Source: Gnetum montanum (lineage: Eukaryota > Streptophyta > Gnetopsida > Gnetales > Gnetaceae). Taken from it: DNA of 64,000 bases. The notes beneath the pieces were generated by a model, which was not told the DNA's origin, did no database searches, and saw only the letters and a list, made by a program, of their open reading frames with translations. The position numbers and the translations under genes are program-made. The first letter of the stretch is position 1. Each line of letters begins with the position of its first letter. Where the stretch lies: contig MNCI01030691.1 of NCBI GenBank assembly GCA_015680685.1, forward strand, positions 21,778-85,777, read 5' to 3'. This document shows positions 22,040 to 33,073 of the stretch, in pieces.

Positions 22040-22700
22040 TATGTTCTTGTATGCGAAAGTCCCCCAAGGACTCATAAATGTTGTCTTAACTTGGCCCTTT
22101 GGTTCAATTTGGATTTGGTTATAGCCACTGTAATCATCCAGGAAGCTGTAGTAACAATGCCCTAAAATGGTATCCAACACTTGGTCCACAAACGGATACA
22201 GACCCTCCATCCTTTTTTAGCACAATCATGAGTGGGCTGACCCATTCGCTATTCGTAATGGGGTAGATGAATCCCGCCTTCAGCAGTTTCTCAATTTCAT
22301 CCTTGATGATCTATTTAAGTTTGGGATTCAATCTTCTTTTTGGCTGTTTTCATGGCTTTATGGAAGGGTTGATATAGATTCAATGTTGGCATACCCTAGG
22401 ATCAATCCCTGTTAACTCAGGATATGACCATGTAAAGGAAATCAACCACTTATTCACCATCCTTAGCAACTTCATTTTTTGTTTAGGAGCAAGAGTGGCA
22501 TTGATTATTATCGACTTACTATTTTGTAAGAATGCATATTCTAGATTGATACGTAAGGGTTTTAGTTCTAGGGGCTTCTATTTAAAGCTTTCATGGATCT
22601 ACAGCTTTCCCTAATCAATAACATCATCAGTTGTGGAAAGTTATTGATGGACCTATTCCAGTTCATCTATGCTCCTCATATAGGTACATACAAGGCTCTC
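22040..22700 (-). pseudogene. Element H: reverse transcriptase, N-terminal part
   Basis: The minus reading gives a FTW.YPELTGIDP-type stretch near 22400-22440, AGFIYPITNSEWVSPL near 22240-22285 and VDQVLDTILGHCYYSFLDDYSGYNQIQIEPKGQ (22190-22090), then TFMSPWGTFAYK at 22085-22050. The catalytic first Asp (SFLDDYSGYNQ) is present. E has the equivalent VDQVLDTITGHHYYSFLDGYSGYNQ at 39660-39590. Homology ends at the A junction before the YxDD box. Confidence 0.85.
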
Positions 22701-22779
22701 AAAGGGTTTCATGCATAGGGTGCCACTATTAAAATTAGTGGTCAGCCACTAGGTACCTTCTTGATTAGTGGCTACTATG

Positions 22780-23300
22780 GACAAACACTGTTGAATTTGT
22801 GATTCGATGACACACTGACCACATGATTGAATGGATGTTTACTTCGCAGACTAGAGTTGCTGCACATAGTTGCACTCGAAGTCACTGTACATGATGTATG
22901 GAACATGCTTTTTCTTGATCTTCCCAAAAGGATTTTCCTTGGAAATCTTAAGGGAGAGATGTCGGAGTCCCAAACATGCATCCATCATGCTGAGCCATGC
23001 TCTTCGCATTATAATCGGAAAGTTCCCCTTACAATTATTGACATGGATCACCAGGAGATCAGTAGGGTAGGACCACCCACAAACAATGGTCATAATATCT
23101 TCTACAAATTCCAAGGGAATAGTAATGGATTGGTCTTCCAACTTGAGCCAAATGTTGCTTTCCTTCAATGAAGGTAGGCTCCAAGTCTTATACATATCAT
23201 GTGAAATCAGGTTGACACCTGACCCTCAATCCAAAAGAGCTTTTCATGGCTTGTTCCCTACTACTTGAAGGTATATGAGGGGACTTCTTGGATCAACCAA
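22780..23300 (-). pseudogene. Element H: aspartic protease
   Basis: Minus strand: KALLD, stop, GSGVNLISHDMYKTWSLPSLKESNIWLKLEDQSI, then PLEFVEDIMTIVCGWSYPTDLLVIHVN. LLDSGSGVNLI is the D-S-G active loop of Athila-type protease (here with a stop at the Ser). The E copy (LLDSNSSVNLISQEMYKAW) confirms it. The frame 23195-22851 (114 codons) is otherwise open. Confidence 0.8.
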
Positions 23301-24040
23301 TTTCTAAGGAAGATGAAACACCTTGATCCAGTCTATCACAACATGTGTTAACATGATTGTTTGCACTTCAGAAGGTAGTTGGTTTGAAGGTCGCTCAGAG
23401 AACTGAGCATTAGAGGAAGGTGGAGATATAGGGTCATTGTCCATAGGTAAGTGTAAGGGTGTGTTTAGGTTATTAAGCCAAAAAAGCATGTTTCTGTGGT
23501 TTTGATTTGAATCCACTCGGCTGAGAAGTTGGTTGTAAATTGACAACCCTTGTGGCATTATGCTAATATGGTTATGAAGGTATTTCTCCCTGCATGGGTG
23601 GAGAAGGAGGTAGCTGAGTTGAGGGTTGATGGATGGGCATGGTAGAAGGAGATAGCAAAGGATAGTGCAGATGTGGGTTTTTCCCCTCAGGTGATGGAGA
23701 TTGGGTCTGAAAGTATTCTGGAGGGTAGTAATGATTTTGGAAGGTTGCGTGACTAGAAGAGTCCCATGGGGAGATTGGCTACTAAACATAGTACCCATAA
23801 GGATCTGGCTACTAGTAAGGGTACTGCTGCCTTGGGGGTGGCATCCCACATGACTATGGGTGCTACCATTGCTGGTAGTTCTCATACGGTTGCGACAGAG
23901 CTCTACTTGGATAATATCCCTGTTGCTGGTGGAACCGCCTAGAATTGCCTTGGGAATAAGGTAATCTTTGGGGTATTTTCCTCTTTGCTAAGCATGGATT
24001 TACAGTGTACACCCTAGACTCTTGCAAATGTAACACCATG
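23301..24040 (-). pseudogene. Element H: Gln/Pro-rich gag-protease linker
   Basis: Open at 23885-23304 and rich in Pro, Ser, His, Leu and Asn. E has the matching linker at 41520-40870, with QQW.HP...GMPPPRQ..PY and SPHDSTGH in both. Likely disordered and without an enzymatic role. Confidence 0.6.
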
Positions 24041-25990
24041 GGGCAACATCCCTTAGGATGTTTGTACTAGCATATGTCACATCCATTGTCTTCCTCAGTG
24101 TCTGAGTTTGCAACTTGTTCTATCGCAGCAACTTTGCCCTTACCTTTGTGGTAGGCATGTTTAGCCTCTTTCCTTCTTCATCAATCCTAATCATTACTCT
24201 GTTGTTTGGATTCTTCTACTATTTTTAAAACACTTTGGAATTTTTCATCCAAAGAATCCCACATCTTGTCCACCTTGGCTGAAATTTCAAAAGTAAATTT
24301 TTTGTATAGGTAAAGTCTTCTTGTTCACCACTGCATCTAGAGATAACTCCTCCTTGTATTCATAGAACTGGACTTCCCTCTTTCAGATGGAAGGATCTCA
24401 ATTATATTCCTCTGCACTTTCCTATTTCTGTAGTTCTTCCTCTTCCTTGGCTACGTGCTTAATTAATCGTTGATGCTAATGAGCCCTTAACTCGGATAGT
24501 CATCCTTGAGCATAAATGCCAAGGGTCCTTCCTGTTTTGAAATGAAGCCCATCTATGACATGGTGGAGCTGTTCCTACTGAGAGTAGCCATGACTTGGGC
24601 ATTGGTGCAACAATGAGTAATATCTACTCATGGCTGCATCCAAGGGTTCCTGGCTACCCTATTTCCAGCCCTAAATTTATCGTCTCAAATTAAACACTCT
24701 TGAGTAAGTTTGGTATTTGTCATTGAAGAGATCCAGCATTATACTCCATTGCCTAAATTTTGGCTCCAAAGACTGGTACCAGCTTTCTTCTTCCTTGATG
24801 AGTGTTTGGGGAAACAGCTTGAGTTTTTTCCATTCATTTTAAATATTTTGCAGGGTGCAGGCATCATGAAATGCTTGTAGGTGAGTCTGTGAATCACAAT
24901 TATACCCCCCCTTCAAATATGGGAATGTTTTTCATATCAAGGCATTTGATCCAGCTATCTAGCAAGTGCTTGGTAGGTATGTGAACTACCTTTACCATGT
25001 TGAGCATGCTTTGAGTGGCAAGTAGTGGTTCATGAAAGTCATGGTCCTAATGATGGCCATGACATCTATGATGATCTATGCTACCTCTCCTTTTATGATG
25101 GTGAGCCTCCCGTGATTGTCCATGCCCTTGGTCATGACGTTCTCATTAGCATCCTCGATCATGTCAGTCTCAACAATCACCATCATCATGATCCCTCCTA
25201 TGATGGTTGTGGTCAGATTTAGAACCTAATGAATCTAAGGTGGAAAGAGGGAAATGAGAAGAGGGGGGAGGATTGCCACCCCCACTGTGTTGATCACCGT
25301 AGCTTCCATGATAACAACCTCGATCTTCATGTCCATCTTCACCTTCACCATCATCTCCTTTGAGGGATCCCTTAGCATCTTGGAACTCCCAGTCACTTGA
25401 ACCTTTACTTTGTATGACGGATTGGATGTTTTGATGCGAGGGTAGGGATGTAGAAGAATGGAGATCATGAGGAACAAGTTCCTCATCATTGTGTTGGGCC
25501 TGCTAGGATAAAGGGTTACTGGACCATTTTCCCTTTGCTTGTTCATGGTGTTTTGCTTGTTGCAGGTCCCATTTACATTGTGCCTCATTTGGACGATAGT
25601 CCCGATAATTATGATCCTCCATCATATGCTCCTCAACTCATTCCTAAATGCCCAATATAGTAAGAGTTTGGAGTAGCATTCCAGGAACTGATTGATCAAG
25701 GGGCAAGATAATGTTGCCCTCCATGTCTTGCCATCGCATCTACTCATCCTAATGCAGGATGAAGGTGAAGTTGGGTATATGCTCATCCAGATGAGCATAT
25801 ACCACTTGACATTCTTGGGGCACTTGTGGGTTGGATTTGTCTCACCTATGAGAAGAAGACATATTAGTGTTAAACAAAAAATAACTTGGTGTGCCTTACT
25901 CTTACCTAAGTCATTTAGCATATGTAGAGTTTGACATAATGGGTCCGTGCCAACGAAGTGAGTGATGATCTTGCTAAGGCTAGATAGCGC
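24041..25990 (-). pseudogene. Element H: gag
   Basis: Capsid and RNA-binding region, heavily broken. The zinc knuckle reads CDIC, stop, YKHPKGCCPM at about 24085-24040 on the minus strand, as in D (CNICLYDHPKGQCPI) and E. Upstream the N-terminal gag includes a short acidic, Lys-rich portion (25588-25235), and the core around 24900-24700 corresponds to E's GGYNTDPQNHIQAFHDAGA region. Stops in all frames. The extent of the 5' end is approximate. Confidence 0.7.
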
Positions 25991-26005
25991 ACTAAAGAAT
26001 AACAG

Positions 26006-26023
26006 TCCCCAGCAACGGTGCCA
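26006..26023 (-). other. Element H primer binding site, tRNA-Asp type
   Basis: Minus strand TGGCACCGTTGCTGGGGA, one base inside the LTR. The Asp-tRNA site known for Athila elements is TGGCGCCGTTGCCGGGGA, giving 16 of 18 matches. Confidence 0.85.
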
Positions 26024-26024
26024 A

Positions 26025-26907
26025 TGATGAGTGATGGGGTACCACTACACCCAACCATATGAATCACAAGCGTTCATGTGTGATATGGTCGAATTATAAA
26101 GACTGCGAGCACTTACGCACAGTATTCTAGCTATCAAAATCCTAGTTAGAATGGTCATTATTCTCTCAACGTTACTTGTGACATTCTAGAATGATGATTA
26201 ATTGAGACTGAGGCATATGACTTTTTATGTGTTTTCCTTTATTTTGAATATTTAATTCTTGTAATATAGGGAGTAAAAGGGCTAGATAATTAAATATTTC
26301 ACTACTCTATCGCTCGACTACTCCTAGCATAAGTAGCCATTCCCACCCTTTGTGCACATCCCAAGCATGTCCTAATCACTACTGAGTTGCCAAACATTAA
26401 ACATCACTGGGTTGCCAAGTGTCAGACATATGTTTGAGGTGGTTGAGCTTATGTGTTCTCGTGGACTACTAAAACATACTGTGACTATAAAGCGATTGCA
26501 GAAGCATGAAAATTATTAAATTATTAAAATATTAATGCTTAAGTAATCTAGTTCAAATGCTGCAAGGAATGTCCAAAAAGCTCATCTTTATTTCCATTCA
26601 CGCCAATGGGCTCAGATACATTAGTGCTCGAATCAAGAGTAGTGCACTCTTCGAACTATGTTTGCAGGCACTTGGAAAATAATCTAACTCATGTGGAAAC
26701 AAACTGCAAGAGCCTTGCTACAACTTGAACAAAATTTGCCATAAATGCAATGGGTGCATGCATATTTATAGCTAAAAATGGACTCTACATTGACGAGGCC
26801 ACATCAATTCTTGGAAAAATGCATCATCGAGGTCACATTGATGTGGCCACGTTAACAAGGATTCATCAATGCAGCCCAGTCAACATAGTGGACTGGATGA
26901 TTCATCA
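26025..26907 (-). repeat. Element H 5' LTR (883 bp)
   Basis: Plus-strand ends are TGATGAGTGATGG and GATTCATCA. The left end resembles E's LTR end (TGATGAGC, then ACTCAACCATATGAAT). TATA GCTATAAATATG on minus at 26761-26772. The right limit is set by the CA and by G sequence resuming at 26908. Confidence 0.8.
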
Positions 26908-27430
26908 ATAACTCAAAATCCATGAACATGGCATGAATAATTAAAATGGCTAGTGTGGACAAATAGAATTCATTATAAAGAATCAATCAAAACCATGCTT
27001 TATAACCTTGTGTACCTTCAAGAGCCAATATTACTGATAAATATATAGATTACAATGTATTAGTTTTTGATCAACTATCTACCAACTAATGAACGCTTAG
27101 TTTCACATACACATGATATTTGGAATTTAAAACTTAAGAGGGTCAAAGCAATTGAAAACCTATTCAATCAAAAACAAACTGTTAATAGGTGGTTCGACAA
27201 AAATTATGTGGCCAAAGTTTTTCAAGTCGGTGATTTAGTCCTCAAGAGAGATAGAGCATCTTGTCAATTAGGTCCTAAAACTAAATTTTTCCATATGTGG
27301 TTGGGCCCATACCAAGTCACAGATATCATTGACCCCAATGTGTACAAAATCATGGACTTGCAAGGATAAAAATTAAATGGAAATTTTAATGCATTTCATT
27401 TAAATTATTTCTACTCAAGTGCCTCTTCTA
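26908..27430 (+). pseudogene. Element G: integrase C-terminal part
   Basis: The open stretch 27067-27369 reads LPTNERLVSHTHDIWNLKLKRVKAIENL, KVFQVGDLVLKRDRASCQLGPKTKFFHMWLGPYQVTDIIDPNVYKIMDLQG. GD.VLK and W.GP+.V and N.YK..D.. are the usual C-terminal motifs. F has the same text with VGDLVLKRYRVLGQ and MWSGPFQITDVVGPNVYKIVDLQ. The coding region ends near 27430. Confidence 0.85.
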
Positions 27431-28731
27431 GACACTTGGTGGATCCTTAATCACATGCTTTCTCCTCATTCCTCATGCATGTCATTTGTATATAGTTGCA
27501 TTTGCATATTTTCTTTACTTTCATCAATTTCCCATGCATATTAGGTCTACCATCACCTCTTTCTTAGTGTATTGATTTTGTTTTGAATTGTGTTGTTCAA
27601 ATATGTTTTTAATAATTATCATGATCATCTCAGCTACTAAGCATTAAGTCATCATAACACCATTTGATATTAATGCAAGTATAATGTTAAAGTTATATCA
27701 TATTACTATTGTATAAAATCTCCTTTATATGATATACAATTTTATTGTTCTTTCCAATCTATTTCAAGGTTTTGGATTTATTAGTTATGTTGGATTATGA
27801 AGGATGCGATTTATGCTAACTTATCATGTTATTATCATGATCATATGAATGTAGGAGATGTGAAGTTGGTAACTGGTTAGCCACAATCACTAGGTGACCT
27901 TAGCAAATTTTCATCTTCCTCTCAAAAGCCCTAGACCTCAAGTGTAACAATCCATGCTTATCATGTGAGCAACGAGGTGAAGGGTGTTTCCCTCAACTTG
28001 AGAACCCTTAACCACCCAGGCAACTTGCTATGATGTCATCTAGCTATTTATTAAAGGCACATACAAAAGGGTTGAACTACACCATGGGCAAAGTTTCCAA
28101 AAGGACCACGTTCTTTAGTAGTAAAGCTAATTGACCAAACTCGTGTTGGAATTTCTACCTTAAGAATGAAGTGAACCATGGGCAATGTTTTCAAAAGGAT
28201 CATGTTCTTTGGTAGTGTAATAAGTTGTTAAGTGTGATGGGGTTTAATAGCAATCCTCACCCTAGCCTCCATTTCCTTTTAAGCCCATTTTTCCAACTGT
28301 CCAAAAAATGATAATAAACTAAGGAAAAATCCAAAATTTGTAGCTAGCCATGATCTTAATGAAGAATGTCCTCCTCACTAAGATTAGTATAGGTCTTGTG
28401 CTTGAAGTTGTTCTCATACTAATTAGTTTCACTTGTGACATGACTGTGAAAGAGTTCATAATTACAAATTATAATCTACATACATGTGTAGTCAAGGTGG
28501 TGATTCATAAAGTTAATATTTTAAATTCTAATTAAGAATATGGTATGACCAAGGGTGGCTCATGTTAGCATTTTTTTGATTATGTGGTTATTTTAATCAT
28601 GTTTAAAGAATTATGTTTTACTTTCAAATGTCACTGTGTCATCATTGTAGGATCATGTTGATTCTTAATATGTTACATCCCCCTTTAAAATATCTATTAT
28701 TTTGCTATCTTTTCACTCACATGCAACTCAT
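27431..28731 (+). other. Element G: 3' untranslated region
   Basis: Non-coding tail with homology to 54540-53290 of F on the other strand. Near 28065-28250 a near-repeat occurs: AAAGGGTTGAACTACACCATGGGCAAAGTTTCC and GAAGTGAACCATGGGCAATGTTTTC, both followed by GGACCACGTTCTTTAGTAG-like text. Confidence 0.6.
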
Positions 28732-28746
28732 GCTTTGGGGGCTAAG
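28732..28746 (+). other. Element G polypurine tract region
   Basis: GCTTTGGGGGCTAAG abuts the LTR start TGTTGATG. F's counterpart on the minus strand is GTTTTGGCACTAAG (53283-53270), a decayed form. Confidence 0.65.
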
Positions 28747-29222
28747 TGTTGATGTCAACAATCCCATGCTAAAGCATAAGGCCATGGTTAATTAATTTTC
28801 TTACCTAGGAATAGTTTTGTTATTTAAAACCATTGCTTTGCCTAGATGATTAGCTCCTAATAAAAGGGTGCTTTCAATCAAATATTTCAAACACCGTTTA
28901 AAATTTCTTGCACTAAGATCATTATCACACATAAAGGTAGGTCATGTCTTATTAACATTGACTCCAATAAAAGGGTGATGAAAAATTTATTGGATTTAGC
29001 CCTATACAATTATTCATATGACTTTCTGGGTGTGTCTTAGTTATAAGTGCAACCATCTTAGTACGAATTGTGTGGTGGGACCAACTTATAGTTCCTTGTC
29101 TAACATAGGGTATGACATACAGTGTTGTTGATAATAGTATTTTAACCTCTCTTTCTTTTTGGCTAACCCAAAAAACATTAAAACAAAGAAGCATAATAGT
29201 AGCGGATATATTGACATCAACA
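28747..29222 (+). repeat. Element G 3' LTR (476 bp)
   Basis: Starts TGTTGATGTCAA and ends TTGACATCAACA, a perfect 12-bp inverted terminal pair. The same 12 bases end F's right LTR at 60394-60405. The length is short compared with F's LTR, so the two are different subfamilies. No second LTR of G is in the window. Confidence 0.65.
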
Positions 29223-30599
29223 TAACATTGAACTAGAAATACCACAAACAATCTAATTCAAAATAGTTATAAGTTGAATGCAAGGTAAAGTGTTTCACGG
29301 CAAATGGTGGAAATGAAATTTAACCTACGCATCAAAAGAATCTGATTCATGGAAGTGAGGAATCAAGGATTTGTGATTTTGAACGTGTTTGGGTACATGT
29401 GCCTCAAGAAAGAGTGGGGACTGATTTGTAGCCAAGGACATGAAAGAGAAAATTTAAATATATTAGTTTTTTAAAAAAATTAAATCTCATATATTATAAA
29501 AGAAACATTGTAGAATATAGAACAAGTACAATGTAAATCCAAAATATTGTTAATGCTTAAAACTTGCATAGAAGATTACAATATCATCATGAAACTAAAG
29601 CATGAAAATTTGCAAAGGTATGGAAGGCATCCATCCATTTTCTTACTCAAGAGCCATAATCTGGCCAAACATATAATTTCTAAAACAACCAAAATGACAG
29701 TAATAAAATGAAGCCCTTTTGTTACTTAATCCAATATTTACAAGAATGAAATTAAGCCTCAAGCCTCAACCAAATTTGTAACAAATCATGTCTGGTAATA
29801 CTTTTGTTCAACTACTACCCATGAGTAGCACCTTAGGGCCATGTTGAAGATGACCACATTATAAGAAGACACAACTTAACTAAACTAGCCATAGCCTGTA
29901 ACTCACCTCACCTATGATGATCCAAAACCTTTCAAACTCTGGAATCAGCACTAGTCATGATGAAACAAATAGTAAAAACAGAGCACCATGAGCTTGCATA
30001 TAGCCATTGGCCATATGCTGGTGGGCTTCGTTGGCTCATAAGCAAACAGATTTTTAAAAAAGGTTGAACAAGCATCCATCCGTCATGACCCATGACAATG
30101 ACCCTGTTTTGTTTTTTCTTTTTTTCAGACGAGAAAAACAGCAAAAACCAACAATGAACAATAAACACGTGTGAATGTGAGTCATGGCGGAACCTTTAAC
30201 GCTCCCAAAGGCAGGCGAATCCATGCAAATGCAAATTTTTCCTCGCACGCCCCGTCCAAAACTTGATTTCCGTATGACCCATACTTGCCCCTTCGTCCTT
30301 AGGTTACCATAGTAGCCCTTTCGTGATTTCCGTGTGTTTGTTTATTCATTCGTACTCCCTTGTTTTCTGCGGTCTGTCTCATGCCGATGCCACGAATCTT
30401 GATTGCTTGCTTGCCATGTAACAATGAAATGAAATTTTTGGTATGATTCAGAACGTAAGATTTTAATGCAAAATGCAGACATTCAAATAACTAAAAACTA
30501 AAAAGGCAACAAGGCAAAGCAAGGTGATGATTTCAATGTATATGTACAAATCCAGACAAAGTTTGATTGGAAATTATGAAATACGTACCCATTGCGAAT
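29223..30599. other. Intergenic stretch, nothing recognised
   Basis: AT-rich, no conserved protein motif on either strand. A T-rich run (30110-30127) and a comparatively CG-rich part around 30180-30420 are visible. It may be old flanking DNA of element G. Confidence 0.4.
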
Positions 30600-30680
30600 T
30601 TAATGCGCTTCTGTACGCTCTCGAATCCGACGTGAACAGTTCGTCAAAATTTATCTGGAATCGTGAATCTCCGACGCATA
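30600..30680 (-). pseudogene. Possible host exon fragment
   Basis: The minus strand reads RFQINFDELFTSDSRAYRSALNSQW without stops, then GTACGTATTTC, which would serve as a splice donor at about 30587. The composition is richer in CG than the surrounding elements. I cannot name a family. It may be chance. Confidence 0.2.
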
Positions 30681-30876
30681 GGTTATCTATCATGCCCAAG
30701 TTGGTGGGCACCTTACGTTACTTTGTAACATCGGTAGCACCAAGGTTGTTGATTGAAGGTCTGGCTTCCGCTTCCTTTGGTTATCTGTCTTGCCCAAGTT
30801 GGTGGGCACGTTGCGTTACTTTGTAACATCGGTAGCACCGAGGTTATTGATTGATGGTCTGGCTTCCACTCCCTTC
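30681..30876. repeat. Tandem duplication, two 98-bp units
   Basis: Units 30681-30778 and 30779-30876 both begin GGTTATCT and contain TTGCCCAAGTTGGTGGGCAC or close variants and ACTTTGTAACATCGGTAGCACC. They differ at about ten positions. 98 is not a multiple of three, so the duplication would shift any frame. Confidence 0.9.
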
Positions 30877-31369
30877 AGTGGGTTTTGTTGTTTTACTTGG
30901 GGGAAGTTGAAGTGGCACACCAGAAGGATGATAAATCCTGAAGGTTAGATGTAGAGTGAGGGGGGAATGCCTTGGGAAATGAATTGAGAGAACAACTATA
31001 TAGGTAGATTCTTAAACAAAAGGTGCAGACTTGTCAAAGGAACACTAGCAAACAAGCCTACAAGGACTACCTTCACTCGATCAACCAAATCTAGTGCTAA
31101 GTCTTGAGCTAAGTCTCATTGTAATCCTTTTTTTTATTGTTTTAGTCATCATGGATGTCAATTCTAGTTAGATGTCAAATGTTTAAATCAAGAACTTTGC
31201 CTATCCAAGAATGCTATTTGTTATGAATTCTAGATTACTACAAAGTTTTATTTTCAAAAATTGTAACCTTTCTATTTAAGTCCCTTTTGAAGAGTTGTTT
31301 GTTCCAATAGTTGTTTGGTTTAAATTGCATTATCGCCTAATCTAAAGTAACAATGTCCTTGGGTTTTAT

Positions 31370-31515
31370 CAATCAAGCACCATGTTTCCCTTCTAGCTAA
31401 GACTATTTTTGGGTGCCCTAGGCAATGGTCTCTTAAAATGAGTTTTTGAAGGTGTTGACAAGTGACCAAAATCTATGCATCAACATTTTTATACCCATCA
31501 ATAAAAAAATTAATT
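31370..31515 (+). repeat. Inverted repeat, left arm
   Basis: Contains GGGTGCCCTAGGCAATGGTC, then TGTTGACAAGTG and ATCTATGCATCAACA. Its reverse complement is found at 32755-32915. The arms are about 75 percent alike by eye, with a 26-bp insert in the right arm. Confidence 0.65.
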
Positions 31516-31530
31516 TCATATCTGCCCACG

Positions 31531-31690
31531 CTCTAGTTATATAATATAAATATAATTTAAATATATATATAATATAAATATAGTCAAGTTGGTCGTTCTC
31601 TAGTCATATAATATATATATATATATATATATAATTTAAATATATATATCATATAAATATAGTCAAGTTGGTCATGCTCTAGTCGATAAA
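31531..31690. repeat. AT-rich minisatellite with TAGTCAAGTTGGTC core
   Basis: Two units (31531-31597, 31598-31676) and the start of a third. Each runs CTCTAGT, an AT run, then ATAAATATAGTCAAGTTGGTC. The second has a longer TA run (31612-31632). Confidence 0.85.
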
Positions 31691-32754
31691 TACTCCAATT
31701 TAACATCATAAATATAAATCATGTTCTGCAAGCTAAATATAAATAGTAAAACTCAAATTGAATCTTTAATTGTGACCATTGAAATTTATTTTTAGATTGA
31801 TCCATAAGAAAATATTTTTAATCCATAACTCATATGTGTGAATTAGGTTTCCAAAGAACTATGCAGTGTATTTCTCATTGTAAGGGTAGGCATTTACTCA
31901 TCCTTATCTATCTATGTACCTGTGGTTATGTGCATTGGAAAATTCAAAATGCTAGTTGTAGCTTAGAATAATAATGCCTCTAAGAGTTTGCAAAGTTTGA
32001 CTATTTTAGTTCATTGTTGCCTTGAAATTGCAAGTAGTTTACTCACAATTCTATGTTCCATAAGGAATTTTGCTTATCCTTATGCTCTTTGTAATGCATT
32101 GTTTTTCTTTATAAAAACAAGCTATGGATTGGATTGTTTGTGGCAATGATTTTTTACACGCTTAATCATATGGTGATTAATTACAAGTTGGACTTTTATA
32201 ACAAGGTTCTTAATCGTTTTTATGGCGATTAATGGCTAGTTGGACTTTTATAACTAGTAGGTTTGACTTGCAATTCAAACCTTTCCAATTTTTTTTGATT
32301 TTTCCTAATTAATCCCATACATCTAGGAAATTTTCTATTAATATATGACTCAAATAAAATTTAAAATAAATACTATTTAAGATATGAACAAAGAATTAGT
32401 AAAAAATGGAATAAGAAAAGAAAACAACTTCAATATAATCTATTTTGTGGGACTTAGTTATTGAAATTACAAATTCAAACTTAGTTATTGAAATTGCAAA
32501 TTCTGGTTTTTGATTATATTTGTATTATAGCTTGCATTGCAAGCTTTAAGGCTTGTTAATAGATTAGAAGTAGGACTTCTATTGGTCTCTTAAGGAATAA
32601 AAAGGATCGTTGAATATAAAACATTTAATCAAGTTTTAAAATGTTTAAAATATAAAATATTAATATGTTTTAATGTACTTTTAAAATGCACCAAGTTTTT
32701 TTTGCATCTGAGTCAACTTTTTTTTCCAAGTCATTTTTAAAATCAAGTCAATAA
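31691..32754. other. Loop of the inverted repeat, nothing recognised
   Basis: AT-rich, with a short local repeat at 32140-32275 (GTGATTAATTACAAGTTGGACTTTTATAAC and GGCGATTAATGGCTAGTTGG). No coding evidence. Confidence 0.4.
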
Positions 32755-32915
32755 TTTTTCCAATTTTTTATTCATTGGTGTTAATACATAAATTTTGAAT
32801 GCACCAACACTAGGGAAAAAACTTGTTTGAGGAGACTATTGCCTAGGGCACCTCCCATATGGGTACAGAAACCAAGGAATAGTCTCAACTAGAGAGGACC
32901 ATGTGACATTCTAAG
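32755..32915 (-). repeat. Inverted repeat, right arm
   Basis: The minus strand reads GTGCCCTAGGCAATAGTCTCC then TGTTGGTGCATTC and AATTTATGTATTAACACC, pairing with the left arm at 31370-31515. Confidence 0.65.
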
Positions 32916-33073
32916 AAAAAAGGTAATTAAATTAGAAAATTAGGGAATTTTAAGTAACTATCTTTGAAATTCAAGACTTTGTGAAAATACAATAGGTAAC
33001 TAAAAAAATAAATTTTCTTTGGTCCCTCGCTACTATCACCTATCCATCGATGCCAGTGGCACTCACTGCTAGG

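Larger units (their letters stand above)
22014..26907 (-). mobile_element. Element H: Athila-like gypsy element, RT-side part cut off by A
   Basis: On the minus strand from the right: LTR (26907-26025), tRNA-Asp-type primer site, gag, protease and the first part of RT. It stops around 22014-22045 where A's LTR begins. The remaining pol and second LTR should lie left of the window if A inserted into H. The right LTR end interrupts G's integrase, so H sits inside G. Confidence 0.8.
26908..29222 (+). mobile_element. Element G: 3' portion of a gypsy element interrupted by H
   Basis: From 26908 the sequence aligns with the minus strand of element F (about 55120 downward): integrase C-terminus, untranslated tail, polypurine tract and LTR start. 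Everything before the integrase end is missing because H begins at 26907. The rest should lie beyond the left edge. Confidence 0.8.

Noticed and set aside
31370-32915. Classic terminal-inverted-repeat DNA transposon
   Set aside because: The arms have no recognisable outer end or target duplication, and no transposase is encoded.
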